Source: Bdellovibrionaceae bacterium UBA6502
GTDB lineage: Bacteria > Bdellovibrionota > Bdellovibrionia > Bdellovibrionales > UBA840
Assembly (NCBI GenBank): GCA_002436415.1
Contig: DJMA01000026.1
Coordinates: 10,786 to 74,785, forward strand
Reading direction: 5' to 3'
Length of the DNA stretch: 64,000 bases
Below, piece after piece: positions 8,804 to 17,528 of this stretch. Within the stretch, counting starts at the first letter, position 1. Every line of letters begins with the position of its first letter. Both the position numbers and the translations under genes were made by a program. The notes beneath the pieces are model-generated. The model saw only the letters and a list, made by a program, of their open reading frames with translations. It made no database searches and was not told the origin of the DNA.

Positions 8804-10279
8804 ATGAATAATTTGTCGACTATATTAAAAAATAACTTTTTACCCTCAGTGGTGGTGTTACTTGTGGCACTACCTCTGTCATTAGGGATTGCAATTGCAT
8901 CTGGTGTTCCAGCGCATGTTGGATTGATTTCTGCCATTATTGGTGGAGTCGTGGTTGGATCATTGGCAGGAGCGCCACTACAAGTTAGTGGCCCAGCAGC
9001 TGGTCTAGCTGTTATGGTTTTTGAATTTGTGAATCAGTTTGGTTTGAAAGCACTGGTACCACTAGGGATCTGTATTGGAATCTTCCAAATGGTTTTGGGT
9101 GGATTAAAGCTAGGTCAATACTTTAAAGCAGTTAGTCCTGCATTGATCAAAGGGATGTTGGCTGGTATTGGTTTCTTGATTTTGATAAGTCAAATTCATG
9201 TTGGTTTAGGTCAAAAGCCAATGAGTGACGGAATCCAAAACATTATAATGATTCCCAATGCGATCATCCAATCAGTTACTGATTTTGATGGTAGCCTTTT
9301 GGTATTGGGTTTAACGCTAGTTTTAATGTTTAGCTGGAATAAAATTCCAGTGAAAGCATTGACTAAAATTCCAGCATCACTTGCTGGGGTTATCTTTGCA
9401 ACTATAATTGCGCAGAGCTTTTTTCCAAACTTGAATTACTTAACTTTGCCAGAAGATTTAGGTTCCAGTTTTGAAATTCTACCGACAGGTGCCTTTGAAG
9501 GTTTATCGGGAAAAATGATTTTAATGGCTTTGGCAATCGGAATTGTTGCTAGTGCAGAGTCTATGCTTTCTAGTATTGCGGTTGAAAAACTAGCGCCAGA
9601 GCATAAGACTAAATATAATAAAGAACTTTTTGCCCAAGGAGCTGGTAATTTAGTAGCTGGTCTGTTGGGAGCTTTACCAATCACTGGTGTGATTGTAAGA
9701 AGTAGTGCTAACGTTGCTTCGGGAGCTGATAATCGTGCTTCAGCAATTTTACATGGTGTATGGGTACTATTGTTTGTATTCATTTTGCCACAGGTTCTTC
9801 TGTTGATTCCTGTTTGTGGATTAGCTGCAATTTTAATTCACACTGGATGGAGACTTTGGGATGTGATGTCAGTACCAGCTTTGTTTCGTAAGGACAAAGG
9901 GGATTTCATGATCTATGGAAGTACTTTGGCTTTCATGGTTTGTATTGATCTATTAGCTGGTGTATTTGCTGGATTCATTTTATCTCTAGGTGTTTTACTG
10001 TTCAGATTGTTAAAGCATAATGCTGAGACTCATGAAGATGAAGAGGCTGTAACGCTATCTTATAAAGGTAACCTTTCTTTCCTACAGTTACCGAAAGTAA
10101 TTGATAAAATTGCAGAAAACGAAAAGGGCGATAAAAAGATTGTATTGGATCTACGTGGTGTAAACTATCTTTGTCCTGTGGTTAAAGAGCATGTTGAAGA
10201 TTGGGAAGAAGATGCTTCTAAATCTGGTGGAAATGTTCAAGTTCACTTTCACCAAAAACACATTAGCTATACCACATAA
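8804..10279 (+). CDS. SulP-family anion (probably bicarbonate) transporter
   Basis: A 491-residue membrane protein with 10-12 hydrophobic helices. The first helices carry the SulP pattern LPLSLGIAIASGVPAHVGLISA and the glycine/proline-rich SGPAAGLAV. The C-terminal part beyond residue about 410 is soluble and STAS-like (KKIVLDLRGVNYLCPVVKEHVEDW), shorter than in many relatives. SulP carriers move sulfate, bicarbonate or dicarboxylates; pairing with a carbonic anhydrase points to bicarbonate, as in BicA-type systems. It starts at ATG 8804 behind GGGAG and forms a two-gene operon closed by a terminator at 10319. Confidence 0.9.
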   Translation: MNNLSTILKNNFLPSVVVLLVALPLSLGIAIASGVPAHVGLISAIIGGVVVGSLAGAPLQVSGPAAGLAVMVFEFVNQFGLKALVPLGICIGIFQMVLGGLKLGQYFKAVSPALIKGMLAGIGFLILISQIHVGLGQKPMSDGIQNIIMIPNAIIQSVTDFDGSLLVLGLTLVLMFSWNKIPVKALTKIPASLAGVIFATIIAQSFFPNLNYLTLPEDLGSSFEILPTGAFEGLSGKMILMALAIGIVASAESMLSSIAVEKLAPEHKTKYNKELFAQGAGNLVAGLLGALPITGVIVRSSANVASGADNRASAILHGVWVLLFVFILPQVLLLIPVCGLAAILIHTGWRLWDVMSVPALFRKDKGDFMIYGSTLAFMVCIDLLAGVFAGFILSLGVLLFRLLKHNAETHEDEEAVTLSYKGNLSFLQLPKVIDKIAENEKGDKKIVLDLRGVNYLCPVVKEHVEDWEEDASKSGGNVQVHFHQKHISYTT

Positions 10280-10318
10280 TGAAATCATAATTTTTTAGTT
10301 GATAAAGACATTCATTTT

Positions 10319-10348
10319 AAAAGCCCTTGCCATTGCGAGGGCTTTTTT
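10319..10348 (+). terminator. Rho-independent terminator
   Basis: AAAAGCCCTTGC pairs with GCGAGGGCTTTT (one mismatch) and is followed by T residues. It closes the carbonic anhydrase/SulP operon and, being nearly symmetric, may also serve the convergent gene on the other strand. Confidence 0.88.
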
Positions 10349-10358
10349 AGTTGGGCTG

Positions 10359-11147
10359 CTATTTACTTTCTGTTTTATTTTTAATGAGCCTAGTAGCTAG
10401 AAAAATCAGTGCGATAGAAATGATACTGGAAATACTAAATCCAAAGACATCCGCACCTCGGTGGTCTCCACGAAAATGTTCCATTAAAAGTCGCCCGAAG
10501 GAATGAGTCACAACAGCAATGTAAAATAAAACTCCCTCTGGTAAAAAGTCTTTTCGATTCGTTCTAGGGGAATAGGTTTTTTCTAAAAACAAGAGCAAAG
10601 CATAGTTGGCGAAGGCCCATAAGCTTGCGTAAATGGGCGTAGGGTGGAGTGGAATTCCTGTTGGAGCCTCAACTCCAGGGGGATAAACAATTGCCCAGGG
10701 CAGATCACAGGCAGCTCCATGGCAGCAACCAGCAAAGAGGCAAGCAAATCTACCGATTCCATATCCTAAAACAATCACTGGAGCATAAATATCAAGGAGT
10801 TGATCAAAATCGATGGGCTTATTGCGAGCCCAGATTCTCAATGATAGATAAGCAGTCAATGCTCCACCAAAATATACAAAACCACCTTGCCAAATATAAA
10901 AGATTCGAAGCGGATCTTCGAGGTAATAGGATGCCTCTTCATAAAATACATGAAATAACCTTGCGCCAACAAAACCTGCTAGCATAACAATGAGCGCCGA
11001 ATCCAAGATGATATTTTTAGAATATCCTTTGTTTTGTCCGCGTTTGTACAAGTAGATCAATGCAAAACAGTAAGTCAAACTGATCCACAACAGATAGGTC
11101 GGTATTTTCTCGCCAAATATCTCAATCCAAGGATGCATAATGAACAT
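10359..11147 (-). CDS. Lgt-like membrane protein, divergent paralogue
   Basis: The protein has about seven membrane helices and the layout of prolipoprotein diacylglyceryl transferase: MHPWIEIFG at the start, GARLFHVFYE, IWQGGFVYFGG, then the signature region. Here the signature reads GRFACLFAGCCHG instead of the usual GRWGNFxNxE, with HPTPIY for HPSQLY and EHFRGDHRG near the end. A CC-containing variant of the signature is seen in some Lgt-like proteins. It may act on a special lipoprotein set or another lipid-transfer reaction. The canonical lgt lies 2.1 kb away at 13248. The start may be ATG 11147 or ATG 11138; neither has a strong ribosome site. Confidence 0.8.
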   Translation of the reverse strand: MFIMHPWIEIFGEKIPTYLLWISLTYCFALIYLYKRGQNKGYSKNIILDSALIVMLAGFVGARLFHVFYEEASYYLEDPLRIFYIWQGGFVYFGGALTAYLSLRIWARNKPIDFDQLLDIYAPVIVLGYGIGRFACLFAGCCHGAACDLPWAIVYPPGVEAPTGIPLHPTPIYASLWAFANYALLLFLEKTYSPRTNRKDFLPEGVLFYIAVVTHSFGRLLMEHFRGDHRGADVFGFSISSIISIALIFLATRLIKNKTESK

Positions 11148-11456
11148 TCTAACAATTGATATTAGCGAGAGTCACCTTTTCATCATTTGTTTGATGGCTG
11201 GTCTAGCTATTGTCGGCATTGTTTATTAGTAAATTGGGGCTTTTCAAAGGCAAATAGGGAAAATAGGCTTTTCAGTAAAAACTATTTAATAGCATGACTA
11301 GATAAGGACTTGAATTTGCATTGCTTATATTTGATTAAAACTAGAACTTTGGAAAGCCCTTGGATTCCATTTGGCTGTAAATCTAATTTACAGTGATCGC
11401 CTTTTTTTGGCACAACAAGCTTTAAATCCTTGGCTTGGCTTTGATGAGGAATTTGA
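11148..11456. other. Intergenic region between divergent genes
   Basis: Holds the start regions of the Lgt-like gene (leftward) and an exported protein gene (rightward). The only clear element is a 19-base palindrome at 11375-11393, listed separately. Confidence 0.5.
11375..11393. promoter_or_regulatory. Perfect 19-base palindrome, operator-like
   Basis: CTGTAAAT and ATTTACAG flank CTA, 64 bases ahead of ATG 11457. The arrangement TGTAAA-N5-TTTACA is one base shorter in the middle than the TyrR/PhhR box (TGTAAA-N6-TTTACA). It is a plausible binding site for a dimeric regulator; which one is unknown. No T-run follows directly, so a terminator is less likely. Confidence 0.45.
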
Positions 11457-12281
11457 ATGAAATTTACTAAATACCTACAAGTCACAAAAAAAATTACTCC
11501 CGGGCTATTTATAGTTCTTGCTAGTTTTCCTGTTCTCAATGTTTATGCCGTTGATTGTAAGGTCTCTAGTAGTTTAAGTAATGGAAGAATGATCATCCAA
11601 AGGCAACTCGATCGTTATTTAGAGGTAGATGGTAAAACTTATTTTGGTTTGATGGCATCTAGCTATTTTGATACCTTTGGCCCTAATTTTGAAAGTCTAT
11701 TAATGGGATTGAAAGCCAAGCAGCGATGGCTAGATTCAGGTGCAGGAGCTCGGCTCGCTATCATTCGCTATCATGAGCTAAAGAAGTTGGACGGGCTTGA
11801 GTCTGCGTCTACGATTGCTTTGAATCATGAAAAAATTGAAACCTCTGTAAGGAAATCTCACGATCGATTTTTGAATGATTTTAAGCATACGGATTTAGAA
11901 GGCAGGTTCCTTGAAGAGATTCCTTACAAAGAACTGGGGGAATTGGATTTGATTACCGATTTGTCTGGTCCTGCATCTTACAGCAATAATTTTGCCAAGG
12001 TATTTAAGAAGTATATTCGTTCTTTAAAAAAGGGCGGTAGTTTATTTTTAAAAGATAGCTCTAATGTGATTTTTGTATCGGCGAATGGCGAACAAATTGG
12101 TTTTGAAGCTTTTTTAAATCGTGTAAAAGGGATTGAAGTGTTGGTTGGTCAAAGAATACAAGGGGAGATCTTGTCTTATCAAATTATCAAAACTTCAAAA
12201 AAACTAAGTTTTCCAAAAACTGAGCTTGTAAGTTATGAAACAGGAAACTTACCAAAGATTGTTCACAAATTTCTAGATTGA
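11457..12281 (+). CDS. Exported protein with a methyltransferase-like fold
   Basis: Residues 1-31 look like a Sec signal (LFIVLASFPVLNVYA). The mature part begins VDCKVSSSLS. It then shows the skeleton of a class I SAM-dependent methyltransferase: RWLDSGAGARLAI at 90-102 resembles motif I (LDxGxGxG, last Gly replaced), ELDLITDLSGPASYS near 163-176 resembles motif IV, and LKKGGSLFLK at 190-199 the LKPGG strand. An enzyme needing SAM would find none in the periplasm, so it may have another role or stay inside with the N-terminus as an anchor. Downstream lies another exported unknown, 63 bases on, probably co-transcribed. Confidence 0.7.
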   Translation: MKFTKYLQVTKKITPGLFIVLASFPVLNVYAVDCKVSSSLSNGRMIIQRQLDRYLEVDGKTYFGLMASSYFDTFGPNFESLLMGLKAKQRWLDSGAGARLAIIRYHELKKLDGLESASTIALNHEKIETSVRKSHDRFLNDFKHTDLEGRFLEEIPYKELGELDLITDLSGPASYSNNFAKVFKKYIRSLKKGGSLFLKDSSNVIFVSANGEQIGFEAFLNRVKGIEVLVGQRIQGEILSYQIIKTSKKLSFPKTELVSYETGNLPKIVHKFLD

Positions 12282-12344
12282 TCTCAGTTCTTTTTTTAAT
12301 AAACGAGAAGCTTATAAGGGAGATAAAAAATTAAAAGCGATTCA

Positions 12345-13232
12345 TTGGCAAAAATTTTAAGATCAATACTATTGCTAGTGTTTTTGACTCTGGCTATTGT
12401 ACCAGATCCTTTAAATGCAGGCTTGTGCTCGTGGTCAGCGAGTCGACTTCAGCTAAAAGGCTATGAATTTGCCTTAGATTCTCCAGAACTACAAAAAGCA
12501 TTTTCCGCTCGGTTTAGGCGCTTTTGGCAACTGCAAAAACAAGTTGTTCGTTTCAATTATTTTCCGAAAGATTTGTTGGCGATAGAAGTTCTTTTGAGTG
12601 CACCAATCAAGCAGGTTCAAACTTCAAAACATATCTATTGGCAGTTTTTGAGAAAACTCTACCTACCGGAAACTTCAAGTATCGTGTCGAGTAAGAATTT
12701 GAGGCTCGAGATAAAATCAAAGTATGAATGCGCCATTGCTTGTGTTGAGTCTGAGCTCTATTTTGAAAAATCCTTCCTGGAAAAAGAATCTATGGAAGAA
12801 CTTGATGGCATCGCTATTTATTTACCAGGTATCGAAGGCCCTGTCGCAATCAAAAAAGGCTTTAGGTATGGCTCTCAAGGTGAAAACACAATTTTAGCTC
12901 TTCAGAATGTAGTTGACCCATTTACTGGAAACTTAGTTCTTATAAAAGGTGGTATTTATCAGAGCTCTCGATTTCATCCAAATTATGATCAAAAAATTTT
13001 GAGAGATTCTAAGACTCCTTTTCCAAGAATTGAAATCAAAGAGGATGAGGTTTTTATCTTTACTCCAGTAAGAATGTTTCAGCCCAATTTATTAAAAAGG
13101 TTTAAAGGTAAGTCGGAAGATAGTTTTAGTGGACAAACTGTAAATAAGGCTTGGGACAATTTCCACGAGTTCTTAGATTTTAAAATCCAGAAACTTAAAG
13201 GCTACAAAATCGAAAATGGCACTAAAGATTAA
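12345..13232 (+). CDS. Exported protein of unknown function
   Basis: The best start is TTG 12345; a GGGAG sits rather far upstream, so initiation is uncertain. The N-terminus (MAKILRSILLLVFLTLAIV...NA) is a signal peptide. The mature protein begins GLCSWSASRLQ, again Cys-x-x-Ser-Ala, as in the products at 5313 and 35769. Two further cysteines (ECAIACVESE) sit mid-protein. The rest is mixed alpha/beta with no motif I recognise. It follows the methyltransferase-like gene and ends 15 bases from the convergent lgt. Confidence 0.65.
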   Translation: MAKILRSILLLVFLTLAIVPDPLNAGLCSWSASRLQLKGYEFALDSPELQKAFSARFRRFWQLQKQVVRFNYFPKDLLAIEVLLSAPIKQVQTSKHIYWQFLRKLYLPETSSIVSSKNLRLEIKSKYECAIACVESELYFEKSFLEKESMEELDGIAIYLPGIEGPVAIKKGFRYGSQGENTILALQNVVDPFTGNLVLIKGGIYQSSRFHPNYDQKILRDSKTPFPRIEIKEDEVFIFTPVRMFQPNLLKRFKGKSEDSFSGQTVNKAWDNFHEFLDFKIQKLKGYKIENGTKD

Positions 13233-13247
13233 GGTCTTTTTAAAGGC

Positions 13248-14117
13248 CTATTTTGCAATAGACCTTTTATATTCGTAGGAGATAGGTTTTTTCATTCTTC
13301 GAATTAATATTACTAATCCGACAATGATCATCAATGCGCAAAGAATTTGTCCCATTGAAAAGTAATTAAAATAATAGCCAAGCTGTGCATCTGGTTGTCG
13401 GTAAAACTCTACGATAAATCTAGCAATTCCGTAGCCAATTAAAAACACACCACTCATTAAGCCAATTCGATCCCACTTTGCTTTGATCTCTTTGCCTTTC
13501 TTGGACTCTTCAATGCGAAAGTGCTTACGTCTTTCCATTTTGTCCAAAAGTAAAAGGATCAAAAAAACACAAAGACCTTCACCCAAGCTTTGATAAAGTT
13601 GACTTGGATGTCTTGGCTCAGGACCTGCTGCTGGAAAGATTACGCCCCAAGGAACATCTGTGATTCTTCCCCAAAGTTCTCCGTTGGTCCAATTTCCCCA
13701 GCGACCGATAAAGACACCACAGGCACCCACTAAACAAACATTGTCAGCGATATGCCAAAAGGGAAATTTGTATTTTCGGCTGTAAAAATAAATTCCGGCA
13801 GCGAAGCCTAAGGCCGCTCCATGAAAACTTAATCCACCTTTCCAGATGTAAAAGACTTCAATTAAATGATTGGAATAATAATCCCAGTTGTAGACCAATG
13901 CATAAGTGATGCGAGCGCCAATCATCATCCCTACCATTAGGTAAGTGATCAGATCTTGGACTTGTAGGGGAGTGATATTGGTGTAGCCTTTTTGGTAACG
14001 TTTTTTGAGAATGAAGTAACCGACTACAAATCCAATTAAATAAAACAAACCATACCAGCGGATTTCAAGAGGGCCTAAGTGCAAGATGGTCGGATCAATG
14101 TTGTGAGTATAGTACAT
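13248..14117 (-). CDS. lgt: Prolipoprotein diacylglyceryl transferase
   Basis: Lgt transfers diacylglycerol from phosphatidylglycerol to the lipobox cysteine of prelipoproteins at the inner membrane, the first step of lipoprotein maturation. The 289-residue product has all hallmarks: seven hydrophobic helices, ILHLGPLEIRWYGLFYLIGF at the start, GARITYALVYNW, WKGGLSFHGAALG, the signature GRWGNWTNGELWG with its essential Arg and Asn, HPSQLYQSLGEG, and EFYRQPDAQLGY near the end. It lies 19 bases after lspA in the same direction, so ileS-lspA-lgt form one operon. SD-like GAGGAG lies ahead of ATG 14117. Confidence 0.97.
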   Translation of the reverse strand: MYYTHNIDPTILHLGPLEIRWYGLFYLIGFVVGYFILKKRYQKGYTNITPLQVQDLITYLMVGMMIGARITYALVYNWDYYSNHLIEVFYIWKGGLSFHGAALGFAAGIYFYSRKYKFPFWHIADNVCLVGACGVFIGRWGNWTNGELWGRITDVPWGVIFPAAGPEPRHPSQLYQSLGEGLCVFLILLLLDKMERRKHFRIEESKKGKEIKAKWDRIGLMSGVFLIGYGIARFIVEFYRQPDAQLGYYFNYFSMGQILCALMIIVGLVILIRRMKKPISYEYKRSIAK

Positions 14118-14136
14118 AAGTCTCCTCTTAGAATAA

Positions 14137-14679
14137 TTAAGCGCTGATTTTTCTTACTTTATCAGAGTCTCCTGGTTCAGGATCTGGGGTGGGGCTTTTC
14201 TTTTTACCTTCAAACAAAGTTAAGATTAAAAGACACCCAACTCCTCCAACTATTGCCATATCGGCTACGTTAAACGCTGGAAAAGACCAAAGGTTTTTGT
14301 AGTGAAAATCTAAAAAATCCACAACATAGCCAAGGTGTAAACGATCAATGTAATTGCCAAGTGCTCCGCCAAGGATTCCTGCGTAACAAGTAATTTGTAG
14401 ATTGTCGTCATCGCTAACATCACGAAGGATGTACAAAATTAAAATGATGGCGATAGGTGGAATGGCTAGAAAAAAATTATCTCTGAAAACTTCAGGAGCT
14501 TTGGCTAAAAAACCAAAAGCGGCTCCGTAGTTTCTTACATAAGTGATATGAAAAATATCCTGCACCACAGGAGTGCTTTGACCCAGGTGGTACTGGGTGT
14601 AAATCATCAACTTAGTCAGTTGATCAATTGCTACCACGGCACCACTAATTGCTAATGTTAAAATATATTTCCATTTCAC
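14137..14679 (-). CDS. lspA: Lipoprotein signal peptidase (signal peptidase II)
   Basis: LspA cleaves the signal from diacylglyceryl-prolipoproteins. Four hydrophobic helices are present, with the catalytic aspartates in NYIDRLHLGYVVDFLDFH and FNVADMAIVGG, and the conserved NYGAAFGFL. I place the start at GTG 14679, whose G is also the last base of the ileS stop (TAGTG), with AGAGGCGG just upstream; this implies coupled translation. A longer frame to 14709 would run into ileS. The product is then 180 residues. The C-terminal tail is charged (KKKSPTPDPEPGDSD) and cytoplasmic. Confidence 0.95.
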   Translation of the reverse strand: MKWKYILTLAISGAVVAIDQLTKLMIYTQYHLGQSTPVVQDIFHITYVRNYGAAFGFLAKAPEVFRDNFFLAIPPIAIILILYILRDVSDDDNLQITCYAGILGGALGNYIDRLHLGYVVDFLDFHYKNLWSFPAFNVADMAIVGGVGCLLILTLFEGKKKSPTPDPEPGDSDKVRKISA

Positions 14680-17441
14680 TAAGAAACCGCCTCTGCACAA
14701 GAGCCACAAATGTCTTTGTGACTATCATTGCTACCGATGTCAGTTTTCACTTTCCAACAACGAGGGCATTTGTCACCTGTTGCTTTCTCGGCAGCTACTT
14801 TAAATTCGTCTCCGGCCTTTAATTCTACTTGGGAGACAATAAAAAAGTCAGCAAGATCTTGTTCATAATCCTTTAAAACGCTTAGTTTTTGGTCATTTGC
14901 AGTGATAAGGACTTTTGCTTCTAAACTAGAACCAATTGTTTTCTCACGACGAAGTCCTTCTAGTATTTTAGAGGCTTCTGAGCGAACTTCTAGTAGAGCA
15001 TCAAATTTTTCTTCCAGACCTGCTTTTTGCCAATCCTCATTTTTGCTAGGGAAATCTACTAAGAAAATGCTCTCTTCTTTGTCTCCAGGAAGATAAGAAT
15101 AGGTTTCTTCAGCTAAGAAACTAAGGATTGGAGCCATCAATGTACAAAGCTTGTGAGCAAGTTCAAACAATACAGTTTGTGCGGAACGACGCTTCTGACT
15201 TTTTGTACCAGCTGTGTAAAGGCGATCTTTAATAATATCAAGATAAGTTGCAGAAAGTTCTACGGTAAAAAAGTGGTTTAGAGCGTGATAAATTTTGTAG
15301 AACTCGTAGTTGTCATAGTGATTTCCAACAGTCTCTACCAAATTGTTTAACTTGATCAAAGCCCATTGGTCTAATTCTTCCATATCTTTAAATTCAACGC
15401 GATCCGCTTTTGGATCGAAACCATCCATATTACCGAGCAAGAAACGCATTGTGTTTCTAAATCGGCGGTAAGTTTCGCTCAATCGTTTAAAGCTCTCGTC
15501 ACCACAAGTTAAATCTTGAGAATAGTCTTCGTAAGCACTCCATAGACGAAGCATCTCAGCGCCAAATTTATTGATCACTTTGGCTGGATCAACGGTGTTG
15601 CCTAAACTTTTTGACATCTTTCGACCTTGAAGGTCATTTACAAAACCATGGGTAAGAACCGCTTTGAAAGGAGCTTTTCCTTTGGAAGCGATAGAAGTTA
15701 AAAGAGAAGTTTGGAACCAACCACGGTGTTGGTCAGAGCCTTCTAAATAAAGGTCAGCAGGAAACTCAAGAGCCTCACGCTTGTCTTGAACAGCAGCGTG
15801 AACAATTCCAGAATCAAACCAAACATCTAAAATGTCTTGGCCTTTTTCAAAATTAGTTCCATTACACTTCGAACAAGAATGACCTTCTGTAAAATCAGAG
15901 GCATCTGTAGCAAAGTAAGTATTGATTCCTTCGCCGGCTTCCATTTTATCAGCCACTTTTCGCATGATTTCAGCGCTTACTAAATATTCATCACAAGAAG
16001 TACAACGGAAAACAGGAATCGGCACACCCCAAAGGCGTTGACGACTCAAACACCAATCAGGACGGTTTTCTACCATGGCAGTGATACGGTTTTGGCCCCA
16101 AGCCGGTACCCACTGCACGTCTTTAATTGCATCCAATGCCATCTTGCGAACAGGATGTCCTTCGTGATCCATTTGTAAGAACCATTGTGGAGTGGCACGA
16201 TAGATCAAAGGCTTTTTTGTTCTCCAGCAGTGCGGGTAGGAGTGATGAAGTTTTCCAGAGTGAAGCAAATGCCCACTCTCTCTAAGTCTCTCTACGATCA
16301 AAGGGTTTGCATCGAAAACCAAAGTACCTTGGTACTCAGGAACTTCTTCTGTGTATTTACCGTAAGTATCTACAGGACTATAAACGGGAAGACCATATTG
16401 TTTTCCAACCATATAATCCTCACCACCATGCCCAGGAGCGGTATGTACTGCGCCTGTACCTGCATCAAGAGTAACGTGATCTCCAAGCATAACTAAAGAG
16501 TCTCGGTCAATGAACGGGTGTTTTGCTTTCATTAAATCAGCAGCAGAACCTTTAAAAGTAGAGCCTTCTACCTCTTTGAAAGTCATGCCAGTGTCTTCTT
16601 CTATTTTTTCTACTAAGCCCTTGGCAAAAATCACATACTCGTCGCCGTGCTCATATAATGCATAATCTAAATCGGCACCCAAACAGATTCCAAGGTTAGC
16701 CGGTAAGGTCCAAGGAGTTGTGGTCCAAATAACAAGAGAAGTTTTCTTTTTTGGATTACCGATTTTTTCTAAGCCTTCTGTAAGTTCGAATTTTACATAT
16801 ACAGTAGGCGAAGTTACATCGTGGTATTCTACTTCTGTATCAGCCAATGCAGTTTGTAGGGCCCAACACCAATACACGGGTTTTTCACCTTTATAGAAAG
16901 CCCCAGTCTCTACCATATTCGCCAATTGACGAACTTCTTCAGCCTCATAAGCTGTGTTTAAAGTTAGGTAAGGATTATCCCACTCAGCTAAAACACCTAA
17001 ACGTTTAAATTGTTCTTTTTGTGTGTTGATCCAAGAGTGAGCGTATTCGCGACAGTGATCACGAAACTCGTTATCAGAAAGTTCTTTTCTTTTGGAACCA
17101 AGCTTTTTCGTTACACCTAATTCAATGGGTAAACCGTGCGTATCCCAACCAGGAATAAAAGCAGCCGAGTGACCTGCCATGTTTTTATATTTGATGATGA
17201 TATCTTTTAAAACTTTATTCAAAACGTGCCCAACGTGAATGTTTCCATTGGCATAGGGAGGACCATCCGGAAGAGTGAAGCGTTTTTTCGCAATGTTCTT
17301 TGCTACCATTTTTTCGTAGGTAGAATTTTTGCTCCAAGCCTCAAGCATTTTTGGCTCTTTTTCAGTTAAGCCTGCTTTCATTGGAAAAGCGGTTTTTGGT
17401 AAATTTAAACTGTCTTTGTAATCGATTTTGTTTTCAGACAC
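14679..17441 (-). CDS. ileS: Isoleucyl-tRNA synthetase
   Basis: This class I synthetase charges tRNA-Ile. At 920 residues it is full length. Visible are the HIGH-type motif in DGPPYANGNIHVGHVLNK near residue 60, the CP1 editing domain with TTTPWTLPAN, the WCLSRQRLWGVPIP segment, the KMSKS loop in GRKMSKSLGNTVDP, and a C-terminal zinc-binding module CPRCWKVK...CGSCAEAV. It is the first gene of the ileS-lspA-lgt operon, an order also known from other proteobacteria for ileS-lspA. ATG 17441 has a weak GAGGAAAC ribosome site. Confidence 0.98.
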   Translation of the reverse strand: MSENKIDYKDSLNLPKTAFPMKAGLTEKEPKMLEAWSKNSTYEKMVAKNIAKKRFTLPDGPPYANGNIHVGHVLNKVLKDIIIKYKNMAGHSAAFIPGWDTHGLPIELGVTKKLGSKRKELSDNEFRDHCREYAHSWINTQKEQFKRLGVLAEWDNPYLTLNTAYEAEEVRQLANMVETGAFYKGEKPVYWCWALQTALADTEVEYHDVTSPTVYVKFELTEGLEKIGNPKKKTSLVIWTTTPWTLPANLGICLGADLDYALYEHGDEYVIFAKGLVEKIEEDTGMTFKEVEGSTFKGSAADLMKAKHPFIDRDSLVMLGDHVTLDAGTGAVHTAPGHGGEDYMVGKQYGLPVYSPVDTYGKYTEEVPEYQGTLVFDANPLIVERLRESGHLLHSGKLHHSYPHCWRTKKPLIYRATPQWFLQMDHEGHPVRKMALDAIKDVQWVPAWGQNRITAMVENRPDWCLSRQRLWGVPIPVFRCTSCDEYLVSAEIMRKVADKMEAGEGINTYFATDASDFTEGHSCSKCNGTNFEKGQDILDVWFDSGIVHAAVQDKREALEFPADLYLEGSDQHRGWFQTSLLTSIASKGKAPFKAVLTHGFVNDLQGRKMSKSLGNTVDPAKVINKFGAEMLRLWSAYEDYSQDLTCGDESFKRLSETYRRFRNTMRFLLGNMDGFDPKADRVEFKDMEELDQWALIKLNNLVETVGNHYDNYEFYKIYHALNHFFTVELSATYLDIIKDRLYTAGTKSQKRRSAQTVLFELAHKLCTLMAPILSFLAEETYSYLPGDKEESIFLVDFPSKNEDWQKAGLEEKFDALLEVRSEASKILEGLRREKTIGSSLEAKVLITANDQKLSVLKDYEQDLADFFIVSQVELKAGDEFKVAAEKATGDKCPRCWKVKTDIGSNDSHKDICGSCAEAVS

Positions 17442-17528
17442 GGTTTCCTCACTAAAAAGTCTTTAAGTGAAGAAAATTACAGTGAAAAACAGCTTTGGTC
17501 AATGGCAGGTGGCGGCTTTGAAAAAGTC

